Shown here piece after piece: positions 19,297 to 28,610 of a stretch of 64,000 nucleotides of DNA. Below the pieces are notes generated by a model that was not told the DNA's origin, did not search any database, and saw only the letters and a program-made list of their open reading frames with translations. Where the stretch lies: the NCBI GenBank assembly GCA_947498055.1, contig CANMJA010000005.1, positions 124,001-188,000 of the forward strand, written 5' to 3'. A program made the position numbers and the translations under genes. The first letter of the stretch is position 1. Every line of letters starts with the position of its first letter. This DNA comes from an uncultured Tenacibaculum sp. Its GTDB lineage: Bacteria; Bacteroidota; Bacteroidia; Flavobacteriales; Flavobacteriaceae.

Positions 19297-19485
19297 TTAA
19301 AAAGTACATTTTTTCCATCTTCTTTTTTGAATAAAAAAAAGAGAAGTAAGTCCTATGAAAGCAGAAGGATATAAGAAACAAAAGAAGAAAAAATTTATTT
19401 CGTAATAAGAAAGTCCAGTTATATTAGCGATGTTTATTACAAAATCAGTACAATAGATATAAATTTCAGTAAAAACTTTAGTCAT
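19297..19485 (-). CDS. Small membrane protein, paralogue of the protein at 41847-42221
   Basis: A 62-residue protein with one hydrophobic helix in ITGLSYYEINFFFFCFLYPS. The same pattern ISGFTYREINIIVYFILIPS occurs in the 124-residue protein at 41847-42221, including the position of the YxEIN motif and the MxKxF start, so they are paralogues. It overlaps the preceding gene by 8 bases and is probably translated with it. Function unknown. Confidence 0.65.
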   Translation of the reverse strand: MTKVFTEIYIYCTDFVINIANITGLSYYEINFFFFCFLYPSAFIGLTSLFFIQKRRWKKCTF

Positions 19486-19876
19486 TTTTTAGATGTTTAT
19501 TAATTTTATATTGTATTTGTACACACTTTACCAAGAGAATATAGAATATCAAAGGAAAAACAATAACTAACAAGATAATATTAGCCAATTTATAATTTCC
19601 CGTAGCTTTAAGAGATGTAACTATTCCAAAATAGAAAGGATCTGTTTTATCAAAGTGATTTGCTAACAATTTCACATGATTTTTTTTGCAAAAGTTGGTG
19701 TTGTTATGACAAGCCCAAGAGCATTTTTTTGCGTTTTTAAAACCAGAATTAATTGTTTTAATTGTGTACTTTTTATAATCGTTTTTAGAGATAACCGTTC
19801 TAGTTATTTCATTTACAAAAACAACACTTAAAATCGGAAAAAATAAAAGGAAAATATATAAAACTATTCGTTTCAT
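19478..19876 (-). CDS. Two-helix membrane protein with Cys/His-rich loop
   Basis: A 132-residue protein with an N-terminal helix (4-25) and a C-terminal helix (about 95-118) around a periplasmic-looking loop containing KKCSWACHNNTNFCKKNH. The C-x3-CH and further Cys/His spacing could bind metal or form disulfides. A c-type haem CxxCH site is not present. It looks like a lineage-conserved pair with the overlapping small membrane gene downstream. Function unknown. Confidence 0.65.
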   Translation of the reverse strand: MKRIVLYIFLLFFPILSVVFVNEITRTVISKNDYKKYTIKTINSGFKNAKKCSWACHNNTNFCKKNHVKLLANHFDKTDPFYFGIVTSLKATGNYKLANIILLVIVFPLIFYILLVKCVQIQYKINKHLKND

Positions 19877-19987
19877 TTTTATGTTTTCAACTAAGAAAAG
19901 AACTTAAGTTCTTTTGTAATAGCTATTATTAATAACTAAGTTATCTATTTATTTTTAAATGTTCCTTGAAATTAAATATCTTTATCC

Positions 19988-20461
19988 ATGTTAAAACAAA
20001 AACAAATGACTGCACAATTTGATATTCTAAAAGTAGCTAGAAGGCTAGTAATTAAAAAGATAGAGGGGTTAACTCATGAACAGTTACACAAAGTACCTGA
20101 AGGTTTTAAAAATAATATAGCTTGGAATGTAGCACATATGGTAGTTACACAACAATTATTACATTATAAATTATCTGGATTGCCATGTTTAGTTCCAGAT
20201 GAATTAATAGAAAAGTATAGAAAAGGAACTTCTCCATCAGAAGAATTCTCAAAAGAAGATTTTGAAGAAGTTAAAGAACTATTTTTAGGATTACCAGATA
20301 CTTTAATAGAGGATTATAAAGAAGGTATTTTTAAAGAATATAACGAATATGAAACTAGTACAAGTTTTGTTGTCAGTTCTATTGAAGATGCTATTTCATT
20401 TAATAATTTTCACGAAGGATTGCATTTAGGTGCTATTATGACATTATATAAATTGGTGTAA
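19988..20461 (+). CDS. DinB/DfsB-family metal-dependent helical-bundle protein
   Basis: A 157-residue four-helix protein with the DinB-type metal histidines in NVAHMVVTQQ and FNNFHEGLHLG. The family includes thiol-S-transferases such as bacillithiol transferases, as well as uncharacterised DinB-like proteins. The ATG at 19988 is used here; the ATG at 20006 (MTAQFDIL) is an alternative. Confidence 0.82.
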   Translation: MLKQKQMTAQFDILKVARRLVIKKIEGLTHEQLHKVPEGFKNNIAWNVAHMVVTQQLLHYKLSGLPCLVPDELIEKYRKGTSPSEEFSKEDFEEVKELFLGLPDTLIEDYKEGIFKEYNEYETSTSFVVSSIEDAISFNNFHEGLHLGAIMTLYKLV

Positions 20462-20495
20462 TCTGGAGTGATTTAGATAACATACTGAATATAAA

Positions 20496-21653
20496 ATGAA
20501 CAAGATGAAGTTCAATACTAAAACAATACACGGAGGACAAAAGCATGAAGAAGCTACTGGTTCAGTAATGACACCAATATTTCAAACATCCACCTATGCA
20601 CAATCGAGTCCAGGAGTGCATAAAGGATACGAGTATTCAAGAGGAGCAAATCCAACAAGAACCGCTTTAGAAAATGCTTTTGCATCTATAGAAAACGGAA
20701 CGCATGGATTTGCATTTGCTTCTGGTTTATCTGCTATTGATGCTGTTTTACGGTTGTTGAACCCTGGAGATGAAATAGTAACCATAAGTGATTTATATGG
20801 AGGAACCTACAGAATGTTTACTCAAATATTTCAGAAGTATGGATTAAAGTTTCAGTTTGTTGATATCAATGAAATAGATAACTTTACGAATGCAGTTTCC
20901 TCAAAAACCAAGTTAATTTGGTTAGAAACTCCTACAAATCCATTACTGAAAATTGCAGATATAGAGGAAATAACAAAAGCTGTAAAATCTGAAAATGCAG
21001 ATATTTTAGTTGCAGTAGACAATACTTTTGCAACGCCATATTTGCAAAGACCTTTAGATTTAGGTGTTGATATTGTAATGCATTCTGCTACAAAATATTT
21101 AGGAGGTCATTCAGATTTACTAATGGGGGCTTTAATTGTAAAAGATGAAAAACTAGCAAAGGATATCCATTTTATTCAATTTGCTGGTGGAGCTATTGCA
21201 GGTCCTATGGATTCTTTTTTAGCTTTGCGAGGCATTAAAACATTACACATTCGTATGCAACGTCATTGTGAAAATGGAAGAGCTGTGGCGAATTTTTTAG
21301 TAAAGCATCCAAAGGTTTCGGAAGTGTTTTATCCTGGTTTAGAAAGTCACCCACATCATAACATTGCAAAAAAACAAATGGATGATTTTGGAGGAATGGT
21401 TTCTTTTCGTTTGAAAGATGATTGTAAAGAAGCTGCTTTACAGTTTTTAGAAAATACAAAAATATTTACGTTAGCAGAATCTTTAGGAGGAGTAGAAAGT
21501 TTAAGCAATCATTCTGTAACAATGACACACGCTTCTATACCAGAAGAAGAACGGTTAAAAATAGGAATTACAGATTCTTTAATTCGTTTAAGTGTTGGTA
21601 TAGAGGATGTTGATGATTTATTAGCAGATTTAGAACAGGCATTAGAAGCTTAG
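20496..21653 (+). CDS. Trans-sulfuration PLP enzyme (cystathionine gamma-synthase/lyase type)
   Basis: A 385-residue Cys/Met-metabolism PLP enzyme. Visible motifs: YEYSRGANPTRTALE, SGLSAIDAV, DLYGGTYRMF, VAVDNTFATPYLQRPLDLG and the PLP-lysine SATKYLGGHSD. It forms or cleaves cystathionine; synthase and lyase are hard to separate without a phylogeny. No methionine-pathway neighbours or SAM riboswitch are present in the short upstream gap. Confidence 0.88.
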   Translation: MNKMKFNTKTIHGGQKHEEATGSVMTPIFQTSTYAQSSPGVHKGYEYSRGANPTRTALENAFASIENGTHGFAFASGLSAIDAVLRLLNPGDEIVTISDLYGGTYRMFTQIFQKYGLKFQFVDINEIDNFTNAVSSKTKLIWLETPTNPLLKIADIEEITKAVKSENADILVAVDNTFATPYLQRPLDLGVDIVMHSATKYLGGHSDLLMGALIVKDEKLAKDIHFIQFAGGAIAGPMDSFLALRGIKTLHIRMQRHCENGRAVANFLVKHPKVSEVFYPGLESHPHHNIAKKQMDDFGGMVSFRLKDDCKEAALQFLENTKIFTLAESLGGVESLSNHSVTMTHASIPEEERLKIGITDSLIRLSVGIEDVDDLLADLEQALEA

Positions 21654-21716
21654 TTTTTATATCATTCGATTTAAATGAAAATGATTATTACATTTGTGTC
21701 AAATTAATTATTGTTT

Positions 21717-22949
21717 ATGAAAAATATATTAACTACATCATTTATCTTAATTGTAACCAGTCTTTTTGCTCAAGTTTCCTATGAAAAAGGATATTTTATA
21801 AACCATCAAAATGAAAAAACAGATTGCTTTATAAAGAATGTTGATTGGAAAGAAAACCCTAAAGCCTTCTTTTATAAGTTAACTAAAAACGGAAACTCAA
21901 ACAAAATTGATATTTCTAGAGTTAAAGAATTTCAAATTAATGGAATTAGTAAATATAAAAGAGCAAATGTTAAAATAGATATGTCTTCTACAAATGTAAG
22001 AAGTGCTAATTTAGATAATTTAAGTTTTAATAAAGAGCTAGAAAATGAAGAAAAAAGGTTGTTTTTAAAAGTTTTAGTAGAAGGTAAAGCAAGTCTTTAT
22101 TTTTTTAAAAAAGCAAGTGTAGAAAGGTTTTTTTATAAAAATAATGACAATGAAATTAAACAATTAGATTATAAAATTTATAAAAAAACTGCGAGTAAAA
22201 TAGCGGAAAACAGTGAGTATAAAAAGCAGCTTTGGAAAGATTTTAAATGCAATACTTTTAAAATGAGTAGATTTAATCGTTTAAAATATGAAGAAAATGA
22301 ATTAATAGACCTTTTTACAGAGTATAATACTTGCAAGAATGCTCATTTTACTAATTATAAGAGAAAGAAAAAAAAGGGAACACTATTTAATTTAAATCTT
22401 AGACCTAGAGTAAACTATACTTCTTTTGTAGCTAAAAATGGCCTTTCTAATTCTAATATTATAGATTTTGGAGATAAATTTAATGTAGGATTTGGTGTAG
22501 AAGGAGAGTTTATTCTTCCTTTTAACAAAAATAAATGGGCAATAATAGTAGAACCAACTCTAAAAATTTTTAAACTAGAAAATTCTTTTAAAAGAGATCC
22601 TGTTTTACCAACAGTAACTACAGCAGTAGTTAATTATAAATCGATAGAAATTCCTTTTGGAGTAAGACATTACTCATATATTAATGATACCTCGAAACTT
22701 TTTTTTAATGTTTCTTATGATATTTTAGATTTTAACATAGGCACTACCATTGATTTTTCTTCTAATATTAGTAATAGAAGTGAAGAGTTTAAAACAGATA
22801 ATCAATTAGTTTTAGGGCTTGGGTATAAATTAAAAGATAAATATAGTGTAGAGCTAAGGTATTCTACAGATGAAGAATCTGCTACCAATGGAAGTTATGT
22901 AACTAATTTTAGTATGGTTTCAATAATTTTTGGATATACGCTTTTTTAA
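21717..22949 (+). CDS. Outer-membrane beta-barrel protein, PorT-like
   Basis: A signal peptide (ATG at 21717: MKNILTTSFILIV, ending LFAQ) is followed by a 200-residue soluble part and a C-terminal half of alternating strands (FNLNLRPRVNYTSF, FNVGFGVEGEF, SIEIPFGVRHY, VLGLGYKLKDKYSVELRY) typical of outer-membrane beta-barrels, ending in a phenylalanine. The frame can be opened six bases earlier at TTG, but ATG is preferred. Function unknown. Confidence 0.72.
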   Translation: MKNILTTSFILIVTSLFAQVSYEKGYFINHQNEKTDCFIKNVDWKENPKAFFYKLTKNGNSNKIDISRVKEFQINGISKYKRANVKIDMSSTNVRSANLDNLSFNKELENEEKRLFLKVLVEGKASLYFFKKASVERFFYKNNDNEIKQLDYKIYKKTASKIAENSEYKKQLWKDFKCNTFKMSRFNRLKYEENELIDLFTEYNTCKNAHFTNYKRKKKKGTLFNLNLRPRVNYTSFVAKNGLSNSNIIDFGDKFNVGFGVEGEFILPFNKNKWAIIVEPTLKIFKLENSFKRDPVLPTVTTAVVNYKSIEIPFGVRHYSYINDTSKLFFNVSYDILDFNIGTTIDFSSNISNRSEEFKTDNQLVLGLGYKLKDKYSVELRYSTDEESATNGSYVTNFSMVSIIFGYTLF

Positions 22950-23052
22950 AAGCAATAGTATTAAACACATATTTAAAACTACCTGAAAGAGATTGTTTTC
23001 TAATAAAAGATAAAAATTATCATCTCTCATTATAGATGACTTCTGTAAATTT

Positions 23053-23102
23053 AAAAACACAAAATAGAGAGAAATTATTCTTACTCCATTTTGTGTTTTT
23101 TA
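23053..23102. terminator. Bidirectional terminator-like hairpin
   Basis: AAAAACACAAAAT (23053-23065) pairs with ATTTTGTGTTTTT (23088-23100) around a 22-base loop. It lies between two convergent genes. Confidence 0.7.
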
Positions 23103-23115
23103 TTAAAAAGAAAGA

Positions 23116-24801
23116 TTATTTACATTCCGTCGAAAATAATTTACAAATTTCAACTAGATCTTTTTCCGTATTTTTAAATTCCTCTTTTTTAATTTTTTCC
23201 ACTAAAAGAGTACAATCTTTAAATAGTTCACTGGTACTAGTAATAAAGCTAGAATCAGAATTCATTTTAACATATTGCGCTTTATCTTTATTAGGAAACT
23301 TTAAATAGTATACACCTTCAGATTCATGACTTAAATACAATCCTATTTTTTCAGATTTGTAAATTTCTTTCATTAAAATAATGTTATTAAATGCAAAATT
23401 TAAAGCATTTGCAACTTTATTAAGAGCATCTGTTTCTGGGTTTATAGGTTTGTAAGTTTTCTTTCCTGCTACTATTACTTTCACTTTTTTAGCTTTAAAA
23501 GTTTTAATTCTAGTTTTTCCTCTTGCATTTTTATATTTAATAGTTACAGATTTACCAGGAATCGTTCCTCCATCTAAACTAAATATATTCCCTTGTTCTT
23601 TTCTATCTTCTTTACTAAACTTAAGTGTGATGTTACCTTCAAATTTTTCATTCTTTGAAGAAATTAAATATCCAGTCGCATTTACAATATCATTTGCTTT
23701 GGCATTTCTTTCTTTTTCTTCATTTTTTAAAACATTAGCAATTCTTTTATCTAATGTGTAGTTTTCAGCATAGATTCTTTCTCCGTTTAGGTTATGATTC
23801 ATGTCATAACTTTCTTTAAATCTTTTGAAATTGTTTTTTAAAGATCTCGTAGCCCAACTTTTTGTTTCTAAAGCAATTAATTTATTTAAATATTCTTCAG
23901 CTAAAGGCATATCTTCCATTATCATTGCTGTTAAATGTAAATTTACTAACATTGCCCAAGCTGGTTTTTTTACAGATTTATATTTTTCATATAAATTTTT
24001 CCAATAAGTAATATAAGGAGTAAACTGATTTTTATATTCTCTTAGTTCATCTAAAGAATTTATTTTAGCGAAAATAGTATCGCGAAAATCAAGAATTTTT
24101 TGTTTACTTTCATCTTTTAAAGGTTTGTTTTTTTTATCCTTTATATAATAAAAGGTTTGGTACATTTCTTTTGATCCATAATCATAAATAGACTTTATTC
24201 TAGGAACCAATGTCTCCGTTAAAAAACGTTCTCCTAAAGATTTTTCTAGAAAATCTTTAACGAGTGTTGGTGTTGGTTTTGCACTATCAACGTCTGTGAA
24301 ATCTAAATATTTATCTGCATCATCAAAAGAGAACGTAGTAATGGTAGCTAAAGGTTTTTTGTCACTTCCCATTTTAACCGTAACAGGAAAATCTAATATT
24401 TGTCTAGGCTCTCCATCTACCATTAGCATGATAGAAATTTTAGTGTTACTTTTTGGTAATGAATAAACAGTATATTTTTTATCTCTTCCGTATCTTTTTA
24501 TTGTTGTTTTTATATCATCTACACCAACCCCTTGTACTGCAAAAAATAAATCAGGAAGTTCTTCTCCTATATTATTCGTAAAAGATTCTAATGTTAATGC
24601 TTTTTCTAATTCTCCTTCATTAAAAGGTAATGCTCTTTGGGCTTTGTCTAAAAACTTAATAGCATACGAGTCTAAATCTTTAATTGGCAATTCCGTAGGG
24701 TAAGATGCTAATCGAACAGGTATTGACTTTGATTTTTGCTTTTGAGCAAAAGCAAATAAAAAAAAGTAAAAAGACAAGATAGTCAATAATTTAATTTTCA
24801 T
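23116..24801 (-). CDS. Large exported protein of unknown function
   Basis: A 561-residue protein with signal peptide (MKIKLLTILSFYFFLFAFAQ). It contains a lysine-rich C-terminal third with a beta-rich stretch (EGNITLKFSKEDR, GTIPGKSVTIKYKN) and helical middle segments (EEYLNKLIALE). No membrane span beyond the signal, lipobox or T9SS tail is visible, so a periplasmic location is likely. I do not recognise a named family. Confidence 0.7.
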   Translation of the reverse strand: MKIKLLTILSFYFFLFAFAQKQKSKSIPVRLASYPTELPIKDLDSYAIKFLDKAQRALPFNEGELEKALTLESFTNNIGEELPDLFFAVQGVGVDDIKTTIKRYGRDKKYTVYSLPKSNTKISIMLMVDGEPRQILDFPVTVKMGSDKKPLATITTFSFDDADKYLDFTDVDSAKPTPTLVKDFLEKSLGERFLTETLVPRIKSIYDYGSKEMYQTFYYIKDKKNKPLKDESKQKILDFRDTIFAKINSLDELREYKNQFTPYITYWKNLYEKYKSVKKPAWAMLVNLHLTAMIMEDMPLAEEYLNKLIALETKSWATRSLKNNFKRFKESYDMNHNLNGERIYAENYTLDKRIANVLKNEEKERNAKANDIVNATGYLISSKNEKFEGNITLKFSKEDRKEQGNIFSLDGGTIPGKSVTIKYKNARGKTRIKTFKAKKVKVIVAGKKTYKPINPETDALNKVANALNFAFNNIILMKEIYKSEKIGLYLSHESEGVYYLKFPNKDKAQYVKMNSDSSFITSTSELFKDCTLLVEKIKKEEFKNTEKDLVEICKLFSTECK

Positions 24802-24980
24802 AATTTTTAGTTTTACACAACAATAACTAAGTTTATTGTTCTTTTATTTAGCGAGTAAATGTACATTTTTTTTATATTAATTATTCTCGCTATTTTTTAT
24901 TATAAAATGAACCTAAAAGAACTGTTAAAAAATCAAGATTAATAAACAAAAAGTATGGTTATCTGTATTTTTAAATAATA

Positions 24981-25002
24981 AAATATACCATACGGTATAT
25001 TT
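24981..25002. promoter_or_regulatory. TetR operator palindrome upstream of the TetR gene
   Basis: AAATATACC-ATAC-GGTATATTT has 9-base arms, and the right end is 15 bases before the TetR ATG, immediately upstream of a TATATTTG -7 box at 25006-25013. A second site with the same ATATACC/GGTATAT half-sites lies at 25626-25645. Binding would occlude the promoter, so autorepression is inferred. Confidence 0.8.
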
Positions 25003-25005
25003 TAT

Positions 25006-25013
25006 TATATTTG
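25006..25013 (+). promoter_or_regulatory. -7 box TATATTTG of the TetR gene
   Basis: TATATTTG is an exact TAnnTTTG match ending only 4 bases before the ATG at 25018. The transcript would be leaderless or nearly so. The operator overlaps the region between -33 and -7. Confidence 0.6.
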
Positions 25014-25017
25014 TAGT

Positions 25018-25611
25018 ATGTCTAAATCTGAAAAAACAAGATTACATATTATAGAAACCGTAGCTCCTATTTTTAATAAAAACGGCTATGCTGCTATGAG
25101 TTTATCTAAAATTACTAAAGCAACAAGATTAACAAAAGGTGCTATTTATGGACATTTTCAAAATAAAGAAGAATTAGCTATGGAAGCTTTTAGGTTTTCA
25201 ATAAGATTAGTTTTAAAAGATTTAAATAAATATATAAAAGAAGGAAAAACGCCTCTGCAGATGCTGCTTAATGTGGCTGGTTTTTACAAAAATTATTATA
25301 GCTATAGTAAAAAATTTGGAGGTTGCCCTATTTTGAATATTGGTGTCGACTCTGAAAATCAAGAAAATTCAATAGCCAATTTAGTAAGATCTTATAATGA
25401 AAGAATTTTGGAACAATTTTCTATTTTAATAGAAATGGGCAAAAAAGAGAATGAAATTAAAACAGATATTAATAGCGAAATATATGCGAAACGGTTTTTT
25501 TATATGATAGAAGGAGCCGTGTATATGTCTCATATAATGAAAGATGAACATTATCTTTTAGATGTAGCAGAAACAGTGCAACAAATTATAGTAAACGAAT
25601 TGAAAGCATAA
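25018..25611 (+). CDS. TetR/AcrR-family repressor
   Basis: A 197-residue protein with an N-terminal TetR helix-turn-helix (about 8-52: ETVAPIFNKNGYAAMSLSKI, GAIYGHFQNKEELAMEAF) and a helical ligand domain with TetR_C_6-like GGCPILNIG. The gene is flanked on both sides by copies of one palindrome, before itself and before the thioesterase. It therefore probably represses both. The ligand is unknown; an acyl-CoA or fatty acid would fit the neighbour. Confidence 0.88.
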   Translation: MSKSEKTRLHIIETVAPIFNKNGYAAMSLSKITKATRLTKGAIYGHFQNKEELAMEAFRFSIRLVLKDLNKYIKEGKTPLQMLLNVAGFYKNYYSYSKKFGGCPILNIGVDSENQENSIANLVRSYNERILEQFSILIEMGKKENEIKTDINSEIYAKRFFYMIEGAVYMSHIMKDEHYLLDVAETVQQIIVNELKA

Positions 25612-25625
25612 TTTTTTTAACTTAA

Positions 25626-25645
25626 AATATACCAATTGGTATATT
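25626..25645. promoter_or_regulatory. Second TetR operator, before the thioesterase gene
   Basis: AATATACCAATTGGTATATT is a perfect 20-base palindrome, 14 bases before the thioesterase ATG and 14 bases after the TetR stop codon. It shares its half-sites with 24981-25002. Confidence 0.82.
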
Positions 25646-25659
25646 AAAATTTTAACACG

Positions 25660-26142
25660 ATGGAATTACCAAAAATTTTAGAAAGTAAAGCGAAAATCAG
25701 ATTTCAAGACTGCGATCCTTTCAATCATTTAAACAATGCAGCTTATTTTAATTATTTAATAAATGCTAGAGAAGATCATGTAATTAAAAACTATGATTTA
25801 GATATTTATAAACATGGAAAAGAAACAGGCAAAAGCTGGGTGGTTTCCACACATCAAATAGCCTATCTAAAACCAGCAGTTTTAATGGAAACAGTTACTA
25901 TAGAATCGCAATTAATAAATTATACAGATAAAAAATTATTTGTAGAAATACGAATGTTTAATGAAGAAAAAACAATACTTAAAGCAGTAATGTGGAGTTC
26001 TTTTACTTATTTTAATTTATTGAAATTATCCTCTGCAAATCATTCAGAAGACTTATTACATTTATTTGAGCAAGCAAAATTGGCTGTTAAAGAAATAAGT
26101 TTTGAAGAACGAGTAAAAAGTTTACGCTTTCAAAAGGTTTAA
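25660..26142 (+). CDS. Acyl-CoA thioesterase, 4HBT hot-dog fold
   Basis: A 160-residue protein with the hot-dog signature RFQDCDPFNHLNNAAYFNYL (about 15-34), whose Asp-x-x-x-His-x-N pattern is typical of 4-hydroxybenzoyl-CoA thioesterase-like enzymes, then a long helix and antiparallel strands. It would hydrolyse an acyl-CoA to free acid and CoA. The gene forms a small regulon with the preceding TetR gene and ends at a strong terminator. Confidence 0.85.
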   Translation: MELPKILESKAKIRFQDCDPFNHLNNAAYFNYLINAREDHVIKNYDLDIYKHGKETGKSWVVSTHQIAYLKPAVLMETVTIESQLINYTDKKLFVEIRMFNEEKTILKAVMWSSFTYFNLLKLSSANHSEDLLHLFEQAKLAVKEISFEERVKSLRFQKV

Positions 26143-26147
26143 AAAAA

Positions 26148-26176
26148 CAAAAGCACCTATTATTATAGGTGCTTTT
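26148..26176. terminator. Bidirectional terminator
   Basis: AAAAGCACCTAT pairs with ATAGGTGCTTTT. It lies between the convergent thioesterase and superoxide dismutase genes. Confidence 0.9.
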
Positions 26177-26200
26177 ACTATTTTTTACTAAAAGTCTAAT

Positions 26201-26809
26201 TTACTTAGCCTCTGCATATCTTTTTTCAACCTCGTTCCAGTTAATTACATTAAAGAAAGCATTAATATAATCAGGACGACGGTTTTGATAGTTTAAGTAG
26301 TATGCATGTTCCCAAACATCTAATCCTAAAATAGGAGTTCCTCCACAAGTAACACCTGGCATTAGTGGGTTATCTTGGTTAGGAGTAGAACAAACTTCTA
26401 CTTTTCCACCTTTATGAACACATAACCATGCCCATCCAGATCCGAATTGTGTAGCCGCTGCCTTTGCAAAAGCATCTTTAAAAGCATCAACAGAACCAAA
26501 TTCTGCTTCAATAGCATCTTTTAATTCTCCAGATAAACGACCTTTTCCTTCAGGGTTCATTACACTCCAAAATAAAGAGTGGTTATAAAATCCACCACCA
26601 TTGTTACGAACTCCAGCATTATTCATATCTAAGTTCGTTAAAATATCTTCAATTGATTTTCCTTCTAAATCAGTACCTTCAATTGCAGCATTTAATTTAT
26701 TTGTATATCCATTATGATGCTTTGAATAATGAATTTCCATAGTTCTAGCATCTATATTTGGTTCTAATGCATCGTAAGCATACCCTAATTCTGGTAATTT
26801 AAAAGCCAT
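26201..26809 (-). CDS. Superoxide dismutase, Fe/Mn type
   Basis: A 202-residue protein with all four expected metal ligands in order: [10 protein letters not shown] (first His), NHSLFW (second), and [18 protein letters not shown] (Asp and last His). It converts superoxide to peroxide and oxygen. Iron and manganese forms cannot be separated confidently by eye. There is no signal peptide, so it is cytosolic. Confidence 0.95.
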   Translation of the reverse strand: MAFKLPELGYAYDALEPNIDARTMEIHYSKHHNGYTNKLNAAIEGTDLEGKSIEDILTNLDMNNAGVRNNGGGFYNHSLFWSVMNPEGKGRLSGELKDAIEAEFGSVDAFKDAFAKAAATQFGSGWAWLCVHKGGKVEVCSTPNQDNPLMPGVTCGGTPILGLDVWEHAYYLNYQNRRPDYINAFFNVINWNEVEKRYAEAK

Positions 26810-26860
26810 AATATGTATTTATTTGATTTAACATTTTTGAATTACGAATTTACCATAAAA

Positions 26861-26890
26861 AAATAGGACTAACAATGGTTAATCCTATTT
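26861..26890 (-). terminator. Terminator downstream of fbp
   Basis: AAATAGGACTAACA and its imperfect partner TTAATCCTATTT form a hairpin with a T run on the minus strand. It separates fbp from the downstream superoxide dismutase gene. Confidence 0.65.
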
Positions 26891-26923
26891 GAATTTTATT
26901 TTAGTATAGATAATAACTATTCT

Positions 26924-27940
26924 TTAATCAAAACTTGAAAATTTATTCATAAATCCCTCTGCTTTTTCCACCATATTTTTACTTCCACAGAAAAAAGGAA
27001 CACGTTCATGTAATTCGGTAGGCGTTATATCCATAATACGAGTAAAACCATCAGAAGCTTTTCCATTTGCTTGTTCTGCCAAAAATGCCATAGGATTACA
27101 TTCATACAATAAACGTAATTTTCCTTTTGCATTTTTAGAACTTTTCGGGTACATATAAATACCACCTTTAATCATGTTTCTATGAAAATCAGAAACTAGA
27201 GAGCCTATATATCTGCTAGTATAAGGTCTGTCTCCTTCTTCTTCTTGACAGTATTTGATATAATTTTTTACTCCCTGCGGAAAATGAATGTAATTTCCTT
27301 CATTTACAGAATATATTTTTCCATCTTCGGGAAATTGCATGTTAGGATGCGATAAATAAAAAGTTCCGATTGCTGGGTTTAATGTAAAACCATTTACACC
27401 ATCACCAGTTGTATATACTAACATAGTAGAAGTACCATACACAACATACCCTGCAGCAACTTGTTCACTTCCTTTTTGTAAAAAATCCTCTAATTGTACA
27501 GGAGTCCCTACAGGAGTTACACGTCTGTAGATAGAAAAAATAGTACCTACTGAAACATTTACATCAATATTTGAAGATCCGTCTAAAGGATCAATTAATA
27601 CCACATATTTATTTTGATGGTTTTCATCTTGACTGTTTACAATAATAAAATCATCTTCCTCTTCACTGGCAATACCACAAACAATATTTCTATTGGTTAG
27701 GGTTTGAATAAATTTATCATTTGCATAAACATCTAGTTTTTGCTGATTTTCCCCCTGAATATTGGTTTCACCAGCAGCACCAATTATATCTACTAACCCA
27801 GCTTTATTTACTTCGTGATTTACCACTTTAGCCGCTAAACGAATTGAATTAATTAAACGAGATAATTCTCCTGAAGTATATTTGAAAGAAGACTGATTTT
27901 CAATAATAAACTCTCCTAATGTTTGATTTTTTTTAGCCAT
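26924..27940 (-). CDS. fbp: Class I fructose-1,6-bisphosphatase
   Basis: A 338-residue protein with the metal/phosphate-binding motif [20 protein letters not shown], upstream ASEEEDD, and later [21 protein letters not shown], which is the C-terminal class I signature. It removes the 1-phosphate from fructose 1,6-bisphosphate in gluconeogenesis, which fits growth on acids or non-glucose carbon. Length is normal and all motifs are intact. Confidence 0.95.
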   Translation of the reverse strand: MAKKNQTLGEFIIENQSSFKYTSGELSRLINSIRLAAKVVNHEVNKAGLVDIIGAAGETNIQGENQQKLDVYANDKFIQTLTNRNIVCGIASEEEDDFIIVNSQDENHQNKYVVLIDPLDGSSNIDVNVSVGTIFSIYRRVTPVGTPVQLEDFLQKGSEQVAAGYVVYGTSTMLVYTTGDGVNGFTLNPAIGTFYLSHPNMQFPEDGKIYSVNEGNYIHFPQGVKNYIKYCQEEEGDRPYTSRYIGSLVSDFHRNMIKGGIYMYPKSSKNAKGKLRLLYECNPMAFLAEQANGKASDGFTRIMDITPTELHERVPFFCGSKNMVEKAEGFMNKFSSFD

Positions 27941-28124
27941 AAAAAAGATACCATTTTATTATTTGACAAAGATGCCAACTTTTTTAAGCAACTACAACGT
28001 TTTCGAAAAGTATTTTAACGTTTTAAACGTAAAAAAAATCAACAAAAAAAGAATGATGTGTTGTAATTTGTTATTTTTTTTTAGAAGGTGTTATAAAAAC
28101 TATTTTTGCTTAAAATTTTTATAA

Positions 28125-28610
28125 ATGAGTTTTACCATTCGTAAAGGAGAAAAAAGAGATGCGGAAGCTATTTTAAATTTAATTATAGAATTAGCAGTTT
28201 TTGAAAAAGAACCAAATGCTGTTGAGGTTTCTTTAGATGATTTAATTAAAGATGGTTTTAGTGAAAAACCTCGGTTTAAAACATTTGTAGCAGAAGAAAC
28301 AGATGGTACTATTATAGGAATGGCACTTTTTTACGAACGATACTCTACCTGGAAAGGAAAAATAATTCATTTAGAAGATTTAATGGTGACAGCTTCAAAA
28401 AGAAACATTGGAGCAGGTAAAAGTTTGTATAAAGCAGTAATGAATTATGCAACCGAGAATAACTATAAAAGAGTTTCGTGGGAGGTATTAGATTGGAATA
28501 CCAATGCCATACAGTTTTATGAAAAAAGTGGTGCCAATGTTTTTGATAATTGGCGAGTGGCTCAAATGAATGAAGAAAACTTACAAAAGTTTGTACATGA
28601 GAATATTTAA
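28125..28610 (+). CDS. GNAT N-acetyltransferase, diamine-acetyltransferase-like
   Basis: A 161-residue GNAT protein: acetyl-CoA loop region TASKRNIGAGKSLYKAV, plus LEDLMV and WEVLDWNTNAIQFYEKSGA, which is the arrangement of spermidine/spermine acetyltransferase-like enzymes. Substrate assignment is tentative. The aspartate kinase gene starts inside its last 14 bases, so the two are co-transcribed. Confidence 0.85.
   Translation: MSFTIRKGEKRDAEAILNLIIELAVFEKEPNAVEVSLDDLIKDGFSEKPRFKTFVAEETDGTIIGMALFYERYSTWKGKIIHLEDLMVTASKRNIGAGKSLYKAVMNYATENNYKRVSWEVLDWNTNAIQFYEKSGANVFDNWRVAQMNEENLQKFVHENI

Noticed and set aside
23036..23308. Possible small gene at the end of the 23116-24801 gene
   Set aside because: It covers the terminator hairpin and the antisense of the 3' end of the neighbouring gene.
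23116..24801. Assigning a hydrolase function to the large exported protein
   Set aside because: No catalytic motif is visible; only the signal peptide and general fold features support the call.
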